A stretch of DNA of 64,000 nucleotides from Paenibacillus sp. sptzw28 (GTDB lineage: Bacteria; Bacillota; Bacilli; Paenibacillales; Paenibacillaceae). Made by a program: the position numbers and the translations under genes. Under the pieces are notes generated by a model, which worked only from the letters and a program-made list of their open reading frames with translations, searched no databases and was not told where the DNA came from. The stretch lies in assembly GCF_019550795.1 (NCBI RefSeq), contig NZ_CP080545.1, positions 1,445,501 to 1,509,500 of the forward strand, read 5' to 3'. Below are positions 27,444-37,759 of this stretch, one piece after another; positions within the stretch are counted from its first letter, which is position 1; each line of letters opens with the position of its first letter.

Positions 27444-28372
27444 CCAACTCGAATGAAGCCACCATTCAACTTGAAGCCGAACAAGCTGAGCTGTCAGGCG
27501 GGGTTAAGGTCAATACCAATCATCCAGGATACACGGGCAGCGGCTTTGTGGATGGATACTGGAACTTTGGAGGAACAGCGACTTTTACCGTTAACGTTCC
27601 GGCTGCAGGGAAATACAAAGTAACCGCACGTTACGGCAATGCCGCTTTCAATCCGGCTACAGTGAGTCTTATTGTGAATGGAACGAAAATCAAGCAAACA
27701 AGCTTGCCTATGCTTGCGAACTGGGATACATGGGGCAATCAAACGGAAACGGTGACATTAAATGCCGGCGTCAATACGATCGCTTACAAATATGGCGATA
27801 CGGGAATCATTAACCTTGACCATATTCGGGTTTCTCCTGCGCCAATTGAAGCGGAAACTGCGACCAGGCTAGGATTCGCTTCTGTCTACAATGACTCCTC
27901 AGCGTCAGGCGGTCAGGCGGTTGAGTATCTTCATGTGAGCGGAAATGGCATTCAGTTCAACAATGTTCCTGCTGCAACCAGCCTTACTGTGAGATACGCT
28001 GCCACTAACTCGGGTACGTATAGTATGTACGTGAATGGGGTCAAGACAAAGACCATCAGCTTCACCGGGAATGGCCAATGGAATGGTGCCTACACTAGCG
28101 TAACCGTGCCGGTCAATATCCCTGCAGGCGCGACATTGAAGTTCCAATATGATGCCGGAGATTCGGGCTGGAATGTAGACTATATTATATTGGCGCAGGG
28201 CGATCAATTATTTAGAGCAGAGGAGAACTTCGTAAAGCCGATCGGCAGGACCGTTTTCTATAATGACACGCTTTGGCTGGCGTTGTCCGGCAGCGGGGCG
28301 GAGTTCAAGTTTAGGGGCACAAAGGCGCAAATTACGATAAAAGGCGACCAGGTTGCGTTAGGGCAGACAGAT
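27236..28372 (+). pseudogene. 3' GH9 remnant fused to two CBM35/6-like modules and a CE2 N-terminal domain
   Basis: The open frame starts with the GH9 tail (RRVTKTIHEIYN, YMPGGPNNNGRYTFSGKAY, the acid-bearing DWETNE), then changes after VAMLSNSNEAT. Two carbohydrate-binding-like modules follow: IQLEAEQAELSGGVKVN ... INLDHIRV and IEAETATRLGFASVYND ... GWNVDYIIL. Then comes FRAEENFVKPIGRTVFYND, resembling the jelly-roll domain of CE2 acetyl esterases. No signal peptide or start signal belongs to this frame. The GH9 part lacks the DAGD half of the active site, so no GH9 activity is possible. Confidence 0.7.
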
Positions 28373-28656
28373 TATGATTGTTATAAATCTTGGGACGAAC
28401 GACTATTCGTATACGAAAGATGATCCGGTGAAGCAGGCTGAGTACAGAGATGCCTATGTCGAATTCCTGAAGCAGGTTCGATCGCGTAATGCGAATGCGC
28501 ATTTGATGTGCACCCTGGGCATAATGGGGGATGCTCTTTTCCCGATGGTGGAGCAAGCAGTCGCAGCTTATTCGGATGAAACCGGCGATACCAATATTTC
28601 GGCTATGAAGTTTGACGTTCAATCGGCTGGGATGGTAGGTTCGAATTGGTGCGCCA
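28366..28656 (+). pseudogene. CE2/SGNH esterase catalytic remnant
   Basis: A shifted frame encodes VINLGTNDYSYTKDD (SGNH block III-like GTND), VEFLKQVRSRNANAHLMC and VEQAVAAYSDETGD, typical of the catalytic part of CE2-like esterases. The GDS nucleophile block is absent and the sequence breaks off near SAGMVGSNW before the terminal D-x-H block. It continues from the CE2-like N-domain just upstream, so two deletions or one deletion plus a frameshift removed the core and the end. Promoter copy D starts about 20 nt after the break. Confidence 0.7.
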
Positions 28657-28675
28657 TTGTCTTGTGTGCTCATCT

Positions 28676-28738
28676 GTCTATATTGTGCTATTTGTTGACT
28701 TGAAAATCAAGGAAATTAGTATGAAAGCGCTATATAAT
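28676..28738 (+). promoter_or_regulatory. Conserved two-box element plus -10 (copy D), upstream of GH2, with cre-like site
   Basis: Box 1 GTCTATATTGTGCTATT and box 2 TGACTTGAAAATCAAGG precede TATAAT at 28733, 57 nt from the first base. TGAAAGCGCTATAT at 28722-28735 (12 of 14 cre positions) overlaps the -10, suggesting catabolite repression by promoter blocking. Confidence 0.75.
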
Positions 28739-28794
28739 TAGTGATTAGAGAGGTTTACCATACCGCCTCTCAAACAATCTGAGGCCCGTGTTGA

Positions 28795-31818
<3,024 letters not shown>

Positions 31819-31832
31819 CTGGGAGTATTACG

Positions 31833-32191
31833 ATGAATGAATCGATCAGAAACTCAGCGCATATTGTACCGTCGGCAAGATAGCTGGCATGGCAGGAATT
31901 GGAGTTTTACTCCTTTATTCATTTCGAGATTAACACTTTTACGGATAGAGAATGGGGGCTTGGCGACGAGGCCACGGCGCTCTTCCATCCTGCCGCGTTC
32001 GATGCGAAGTAATGGGTGGAGGTATGCAAATCTGCCGGAATGACCGGATTGATCCTGACTTGCAAGCATCATGACAGATTCTGCCCCGGCCTAGCGCCTA
32101 CACGGAGCATTCGATTAAACATAGCCCATGGCGCGGCGGGAATGGCGACATCGTCAAAGAAGTATCGGATGGCTGCCGACGGAAACGATAA
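31833..32191 (+). pseudogene. GH29 alpha-L-fucosidase-like 5' remnant
   Basis: Read from the ATG at 31833, the frame shows [51 protein letters not shown] and, after a frameshift near 32085, SAYTEHSIKHSPWRGGNGD and IVKEVSDGC. This is the N-terminal third of a GH29-like fucosidase. Two in-frame stops replace likely Gln codons (TAG before LAWQ, TAA before WVEV). The remainder is gone and the sequence runs into GH42-like coding sequence. Non-functional. Confidence 0.75.
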
Positions 32192-32552
32192 GCGGCCCTT
32201 CCGGATGCTGGTTTCCGATGTGGCGGACCCCGCAGCCCGGATTTATTGGGGCCTTCGCTTGGCAATGCATTGCCCGCGGCGCCGATACGCTCGTTCATTT
32301 CCGGTGGCGAAGCGCTCCGTATGCTGGAGCCTGCGGGCGCTGAGACGGTTGCTTGGTATGAGGACGATTTCTATGCGGGTAAAACGGCTGTGAAGGTTCA
32401 TTCATATGGGAAGGGTAAAGTTTACTATATGGGTATCGTTGCCGAGGAAAGCTTCTAACTGGAATTATTCGGGAAGGCTGCCGATGGAGCGGGTCTAACC
32501 CGATTTACCGGTTTGCCATCTTGACCCGTATGCGGTTGAAATCGTCAAGTTA
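32192..32552 (+). pseudogene. GH42 beta-galactosidase-like remnant
   Basis: One frame reads FAWQCIARGADTLVHFRWRS (a GH42 barrel motif). A second frame continues AGAETVAWYEDDFYAGKTAV, then HSYGKGKVYYMGIVAEESF, similar to the GH42 trimerisation domain. The N-terminal half and the segment between the two parts are missing. It is directly joined to the GH29 remnant. The family call is from remembered motifs; other beta-galactosidase-like families are possible. Confidence 0.6.
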
Positions 32553-32639
32553 GTCGAAGAATTTGGTGGAATATCCATTGCTGCGACTGTTTAAAACGAA
32601 TGAAATTCGGATAAGGCGATTGCCGTATACGATGCAGTT

Positions 32640-33169
32640 AGCGGCAATGAAGTTGCGCTCCAACACGGGCACTCGAAATTCCTACCGCATCGTAATCTTC
32701 GGCCAACTGGCAAACGATACGGCGGTAGTCATCGATGCGTTTTCGCCAATCCTCCCATTTTTCCTCAGTCGCCCCGACTTTCAATATAAACGGCTCGCAT
32801 AGCACCAATCCTGCGGAAGGCAACCTCTCCTTCGTCTCCGCAAGCAAATGCCGGTACGCTCTCTCGAAACGGTCGACCGAACATTCCGACATAGTCCACC
32901 AAACGTCGTTGACGCCGATCAAGATGCTGATAAGATCCGGATTTAAGCGGATCGCGTCATCGTCCTAGCGGGCGTACAAATCGCAACCCGGTTGCCGCTG
33001 ACGCCCCGGTTGATAAAATGAGGCCGGTTGCAGGCCAATTCGAAGCCGAGCTTGCAATGGTAAATGCAAAGCCATGCCCCAAAATGGGATTCGGGTCCTC
33101 GTTGCGGTCACGGTTGCCATCGGTAATGGAATCGCCTTGAAACAAAATCGTTTGTCGTCTTGGATTCAT
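32640..33169 (-). pseudogene. SGNH hydrolase, frameshifted and interrupted
   Basis: Starting from the ATG at 33169 on the minus strand: NPRRQTILFQGDSITDGNRD (nucleophile block), then after a frameshift KLGFELACNRPHFINRGVSG, then after another DLYAR-stop-DDDAIRLNPDLIS, ILIGVNDVWW, LCEPFILKVGATEEKW. The stop is TAG where a Trp codon is expected. All main blocks except the terminal D-x-x-H are recognisable, so the loss is fairly recent. It lies downstream of and in line with the GH5 genes but beyond their terminator. Confidence 0.8.
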
Positions 33170-33210
33170 AATTGATTTTCCTTTCGTTATTGGATATTTT
33201 TTGGCAGCAA

Positions 33211-33255
33211 GAAGGGAGTCCTGCCGTACGCACGGGCGTAAGGCAGGACTCCTTA
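33211..33255 (-). terminator. Intrinsic terminator of the GH5 operon
   Basis: On the minus strand GGAGTCCTGCC pairs with GGCAGGACTCC across a 16-nt loop, followed by CTTCTT. The stem is 11 bp and perfect. Confidence 0.75.
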
Positions 33256-33276
33256 ATTCCCGAAACGAATCCGGCT

Positions 33277-35001
33277 CTACGATGCTGTGCCCGTGATGCT
33301 CGTGCCGTTCTTCGTAATCGTGTATTCGATGATGGCGCCGCTCCAGAAGTGGAACTTCAGAATCACCGTTCCGTCGTTCACCTCGTTGAAGAAGCTCTGT
33401 GTAAGCGTGATTTGATTTGTAGCATAAGATGGTTTAAATGTTCGGGCGAACTCCTTGAACGAAGTCCAGTTATGCGGACCGGCGTTGCCCCCTTCAGCAT
33501 ACACGGCCTCCATCGTAGCAAGTCGGTCGCCGTTGAAGGCGGTCGGAATCGCAAAGCTTGCTGTGGTGCCTTCCACGTTTTGCAGCACAGGCGTGTCATT
33601 GTACATGACATAGAAGGTCCAATCTGCCCCCTTGTTGAACTCCGCTTTCAATACGGCTGCCTCGCCGAGTTCGGCCGATTCGGTCAGCTTGGCGAGATAA
33701 CTTGCTTTGAGGGTCAGGTTTTCGCCGTTCAACTCATAATCTTTGCCTTTCATCAACTTATAGTCTCCGGCCTTAATGCCGGTCAGAACATTGCCGTTCA
33801 AGCTCAAGGGCATTACGGCGTCCTGCGCCGGGGCGTCTTTCCTTACGAAGATCAGATCGGATTCGGCCGTGGAAGAGCGGCTCTTCAAGCTTGCCATGAT
33901 CAGATTGTAGAGCTCCGGATCGTTCCACTCAAGCGTTCTGCGGTCAAACCGCCCGCCGTTGTCCCACAGCATAAGGGTAAGCTTGTTCTCTATGGATTTA
34001 TAGGTGAAATACTCTAAAAACTTCAGCATTTCGCCATGCTGAGGCACACCTTCGCTGAACGGCGTTTTGAAAGGTACAGCATCCCAGCCGAGCAGTCCGA
34101 ATTCGCCTATGACAACGGGAATTCCTTTCGATACGAACGTACTATATACATTGTTAGCCATTGTATCGATATCGTTAATCGTTAATTCTTCAAGCTTCGG
34201 GAAGCCCGCAATGTTTACGCTGAACGGCCAGAAGCCGTAAAAATGAATGGTAGCGATCAAATTCGGATCGTTCAGATCGGCAATCGTGCTTGCAAGCGAA
34301 TCCACATGCTCTTGCGAGTGATTCGTAAATAACGTCGGCAGCACGAGCGGACGAACGTCATTGTTGCCTCCCGACGCTCTTACAATATGTACGAAGGATT
34401 TGTTAAACTCATCTAGAAATGCGTGCTGCGTCGCCACATCAACGTTTTCAAATAACGGTTCGTTGATGCTTTCGAACATCAGCTTGTTGGAATGATTCTT
34501 AAAGCGGTCGGCAACTTGCGTCCAGATCGCATTATATTGGGCCAATACGGCGTCATGATTCTCCGGCGCCTTGCTGACCCACATCCAGGAGTCGTGGTGA
34601 ATGTTGATCATGACATACAGTCCCTCTTGCAGCGACCAGTCGACTACTTGCTGTACACGGTCCATCCAATCAGGATTGATCGTATAATCCGGTGCGCCGC
34701 CCATCCGCCCGCTCCATGTAATCGGAATGCGGATACTTTTGAAGCCCTGTTTCTTAATTTCCTTAATGAATTCTTTGGTAACGATCGGGTTGCCCCAGGA
34801 CGTCTCGTCTCCATTATTTGGAGCATTTGTATTAAATGAATCAAATGTATTGCCCAGGTTCCATCCAGGCTGCATCGCACTGACATAAGACTGCATTTTG
34901 GTTTCTTGCTGGGAATCAGCGGCCGAGCTGACGAGTGGAAACATCGTCATGAGCAGGGCAACGACCAAGAAGACAGATAAATACGATCTTTTTGCTTTCA
35001 T
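33277..35001 (-). CDS. Secreted GH5 (GH5_4-like) endoglucanase/xyloglucanase with Ig and CBM46-like modules
   Basis: 574 aa. A signal peptide (about 1-28) precedes the GH5 barrel (about 35-370), with the GH5_4-type start QPGWNLGNTFD, the acid/base E171 in FESINEPLF and the nucleophile E290 in VVIGEFGLLG. A CBM_X2/Ig-like module (about 385-475, LNGNVLTGIKAGD) and a CBM46-like module (about 475-574, WTFYVMYNDTPVL ... FHFWSGAIIEYTI) follow. This order matches Bacillus halodurans Cel5B-type enzymes, which act on xyloglucan and mixed-linkage glucan. It is second in a two-gene operon, 37 nt after its paralogue. Confidence 0.88.
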   Translation of the reverse strand: MKAKRSYLSVFLVVALLMTMFPLVSSAADSQQETKMQSYVSAMQPGWNLGNTFDSFNTNAPNNGDETSWGNPIVTKEFIKEIKKQGFKSIRIPITWSGRMGGAPDYTINPDWMDRVQQVVDWSLQEGLYVMINIHHDSWMWVSKAPENHDAVLAQYNAIWTQVADRFKNHSNKLMFESINEPLFENVDVATQHAFLDEFNKSFVHIVRASGGNNDVRPLVLPTLFTNHSQEHVDSLASTIADLNDPNLIATIHFYGFWPFSVNIAGFPKLEELTINDIDTMANNVYSTFVSKGIPVVIGEFGLLGWDAVPFKTPFSEGVPQHGEMLKFLEYFTYKSIENKLTLMLWDNGGRFDRRTLEWNDPELYNLIMASLKSRSSTAESDLIFVRKDAPAQDAVMPLSLNGNVLTGIKAGDYKLMKGKDYELNGENLTLKASYLAKLTESAELGEAAVLKAEFNKGADWTFYVMYNDTPVLQNVEGTTASFAIPTAFNGDRLATMEAVYAEGGNAGPHNWTSFKEFARTFKPSYATNQITLTQSFFNEVNDGTVILKFHFWSGAIIEYTITKNGTSITGTAS

Positions 35002-35038
35002 AGGAACTCTCCTTTGGTTTCATGAATTGAGCAGATCC

Positions 35039-36724
35039 TTACTGGGGCAAACCTGTGAAACGGTTGCCCTTCATCGTTAACTGGTATTTGACAATGGCGC
35101 CGCTCCAGTAGTGAAACGTCAGGTTGATCGTTCCGCCTGTTGTTTCGGCGAAGAAGTTCGGTGTTATCATGATCGTGTTATTCGCATAGTCTGGCAAGAA
35201 TGCGTAAGCATACTCCTTATACGAGGTCCAGTTATGCGGGCCGGCGTTAGTGCCGTTCGTGTATACCGCTTCCATTGTGGCAAGCACATCCCCGTTGAAA
35301 GCAGTCGGAATAGCTAAGCCGCCGCTGGATGTACCTGATGCTTTTGATAGTACCGGCGTATTATAATAGCGGACACGGATTTTCCAATCGGGGCCCGAGT
35401 TGAAATGAGCCGACAATACCGCTTTTTGGCCGAACCCGCCTGTAGCGAAACCAGAAAGATAGCTTGCTTTAAGGGTTAACACGTTCCCGTTAACGGTATA
35501 GTCTGTGCCGGATACCAGCGTTTGATCGCCATTCTTAAGCGAGACAAAGCTGTTGCCGTTCAGGTTCAAGGTGATCGATTGGTCGCTGACCGGCTCGCCG
35601 CTCTTGATGAAGATCTGATCGAAAGACGTCGTCGAAGTGCGGCCTGTCAAGCTGTGCATGATAATATTGTAAAGCTCCTGGTCTCTCCACTCGTAGGTTG
35701 TGCGGTTAAAGTACGAGCCGTTATCCCACCACATCGTCGCAATGTCCTTCGACTGCGTAGCGTGGAGGAAGTATTCGAAATACTTAAGCATCTCTCCACG
35801 CTCGACGGTTTCCCTGTTCTTATCGTGACCGAGTATTCCGTATTCGCCTACGACAACGGGAATGCCCTTCGATACGAACGTATTATAGACATTGTTAACC
35901 ATTGTATCGATATCGTTTTTCGTTTCGGCATTAAACGTTGTAACGCCCGCGATATTTACAGCAAACGGCCAGAAGCCGTAAAAATGAACGGTAGTGATCA
36001 GATTCGGGTCATTCAAATTTTCTATCGTGGTTGCGAGCGAATTCAGATGTACTTGACTGGCATTCGTCATCAGAGACGGAAGTACAAGTGGACGAACCGC
36101 ATTATTGCCGCCGGACGCTCTTACAATGTTGAAGAAGGTCGTGTTAACCTCATCAAGATACGCGTGCTGCGTCGCCTCATCAACGTTTAGGTAATCGGGT
36201 TCGTTAGCGCTTTCAAACATTAGTTTGATGTCATGATTCTTGAAGCGGTTGGCGATTTGCGTCCATGCGGCTTCGAATTGTTCCATCACCGCATCATGCT
36301 GCGTAGCCATCGACGGCCTCATCCACTGCCACACGTCGTGAATATTGAGCATAACGTACAGACCCTCTGCGAGCGCCATGTCGACCACTTCTTCAACGCG
36401 ATTCAGGAACGCCGGATCAATCGTATAGTCAGGGGCGGCACTCATCCGCTGATTCCACGAAACAGGAATACGAATGCTCTTAAAGCCTTGCGCTTTAATT
36501 TCCTGAATGAATTCTTGGGTTACGGGCGGGTTGCCCCAGGAAGACTCGAAATCGGTTCCGATCGCCTCTAACGTGTTCCCCAGATTCCATCCGGGCTGCA
36601 TCGCGCTCACATACGTTTGCATAGGAGTTGCGGCAGAGGTCGAGGCCGGGTACGAAAACGAAAACGCAGTAAACAACAAAGCGATAGTCAACATCAACGA
36701 CAGGAAAGCTTTTGTTTTACACAT
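35039..36724 (-). CDS. Secreted GH5 (GH5_4-like) endoglucanase/xyloglucanase, paralogue
   Basis: 561 aa with the same architecture as the neighbouring gene: signal peptide (about 1-32), GH5 barrel (about 33-355), Ig-like module and CBM46-like module. Catalytic residues are E155 in ESANEP and the nucleophile E274 in VVVGEYGILG. The two proteins are clearly a tandem duplication but have diverged. One visible change is NIHHDSW in the partner against NIHDVW here, a one-residue loss next to a conserved active-site His. It is first gene of the minus-strand operon, with AGGGGAGGA before the start and a perfect cre in the leader region. Confidence 0.88.
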   Translation of the reverse strand: MCKTKAFLSLMLTIALLFTAFSFSYPASTSAATPMQTYVSAMQPGWNLGNTLEAIGTDFESSWGNPPVTQEFIQEIKAQGFKSIRIPVSWNQRMSAAPDYTIDPAFLNRVEEVVDMALAEGLYVMLNIHDVWQWMRPSMATQHDAVMEQFEAAWTQIANRFKNHDIKLMFESANEPDYLNVDEATQHAYLDEVNTTFFNIVRASGGNNAVRPLVLPSLMTNASQVHLNSLATTIENLNDPNLITTVHFYGFWPFAVNIAGVTTFNAETKNDIDTMVNNVYNTFVSKGIPVVVGEYGILGHDKNRETVERGEMLKYFEYFLHATQSKDIATMWWDNGSYFNRTTYEWRDQELYNIIMHSLTGRTSTTSFDQIFIKSGEPVSDQSITLNLNGNSFVSLKNGDQTLVSGTDYTVNGNVLTLKASYLSGFATGGFGQKAVLSAHFNSGPDWKIRVRYYNTPVLSKASGTSSGGLAIPTAFNGDVLATMEAVYTNGTNAGPHNWTSYKEYAYAFLPDYANNTIMITPNFFAETTGGTINLTFHYWSGAIVKYQLTMKGNRFTGLPQ

Positions 36725-36830
36725 AATTTCCTCCCCTGCTCTAATAAATTACAAGCTTGCTATCTTTCGAGAAACCGATTACAGCGACACTTCGCTCCTT
36801 TGTAGTTTTTTATGCACCTCCCTAAATTGG

Positions 36831-36844
36831 TGTAAGCGGTGTCA
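36831..36844 (-). promoter_or_regulatory. Perfect-consensus cre site upstream of the GH5 operon
   Basis: On the minus strand TGACACCGCTTACA fits TGWNANCGNTNWCA at every defined position, about 110 nt before the first GH5 start. Glucose repression through CcpA is expected. No copy of the two-box element was seen here, so these genes may have another activator. Confidence 0.6.
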
Positions 36845-36916
36845 TTTTTATTTTAACTGTGTGAACTTCCAGATAATACAATAAAAAATGCACCAAAAAT
36901 CATATCAAAATTGGAT

Positions 36917-37084
36917 TTAAACGATCTGATTGAGGCGGTTACGGATATACCGTCCGGGAGACACTCCTTACGATTTCGTAAATTGTCTGGTAAAGGAATA
37001 AATATCTCCATATCCAAGACTAACGGCTACGTGTTTGATGGGGAGTCCGGAAAGAAGCATCATTTTTGCCTGTTTCATTAAAAT
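36917..37084 (-). pseudogene. AraC-family C-terminal remnant
   Basis: On the minus strand, MKQAKMMLLSGLPIKHVAVS, LGYGDIYSFTRQFTKS, then a TAA stop, then GVSPGRYIRNRLN. This is the second helix-turn-helix of an AraC regulator with a premature stop where Tyr is usual. The N-terminal part is absent; upstream lies the divergent DoxX-like remnant. It fills most of the gap between the GH5 operon and 37103. Confidence 0.8.
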
Positions 37085-37102
37085 AAAAGGAAGGGGAGCC
37101 TT

Positions 37103-37442
37103 ATGTATATCATTTTAGTTATTTTACAAAGTTTTCTGCTCGTCTCCATGGTCTTTGGCGGCGGGAGCAAGCTGGCTGGTGCGAAAAATTTCGTTGATAT
37201 GTTCGAGTCGCTTGGACTGCCGGTTTCGAGTTGTCACGGGGTTCGTTCAACTAGCCGGAGCAGCCGGACTTGTGATCGGATACTGGAATCCGGTAGCAGC
37301 CGCATGGGCAGGCCTTTGGATTGGCATCACGATGCTGGTGGCATGCCTTTTACATTTCAGAGTGAAGCATCCTGTCGGAAGTGCGGCACCGGCCTTTATG
37401 ATTACTTTGATTGCAGCCACGTTGGTAGTCGTGCACTCATAA
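37103..37442 (+). pseudogene. DoxX-like membrane protein, frameshifted
   Basis: The frame opens with MYIILVILQSFLLVSMVFGG, then SKLAGAKNFVDMFESLGLP. After a one-base shift near 37225-37235 it continues in another frame as FRVVTGFVQLAGAAGLVIGY, then WAGLWIGITMLVACLLHF and ITLIAATLVVVHS. Together this is a full-length (about 113 aa) four-span DoxX-like protein. The start has a good AAGGAAGGGGAG site. A single indel breaks it, so a sequencing error is a fair alternative to true inactivation. Confidence 0.75.
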
Positions 37443-37629
37443 GGAATCATATGCAAAACCAATTTTGATAATTGTTGTACGCAGAGGCCGCCTGGATCAA
37501 GTCCCATGATCTGTGCGGTTGAGTTAATATACACCTTAAAGATATAATGTGAATATTAATTGGCTTTTCGCGATCCGATGCCGTAGGAATTGGCCAAGAA
37601 TGGGCCAATGAGTTTTGGTGATTGGGACC

Positions 37630-37673
37630 AAGGATGTCTCCGAAGCGCCGGTTCGCTTTGGACATCCTTTTTA
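37630..37673 (+). terminator. Strong hairpin terminator
   Basis: AAGGATGTC pairs with GACATCCTT, with an inner AAGCG/CGCTT stem, followed by TTTTATT. The stretch 37443-37759 otherwise shows no gene I can support. Confidence 0.75.
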
Positions 37674-37759
37674 TTATTCACTGCCAGAATTCACTGTTAT
37701 ACTATAAATAAGGTACTTTATCTTCTATTAAAGATCTATTCAACAGGCAGGTGACAAAC

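Noticed and set aside
33172..34017. 281-codon plus-strand frame opposite the GH5 gene
   Set aside because: It is antisense to well-supported GH5 and CBM46-like modules and has no recognisable protein features.
37443..37629. Short coding-like stretch after the DoxX remnant
   Set aside because: A few codons look protein-like (around 37480) but there is not enough sequence to name a family.
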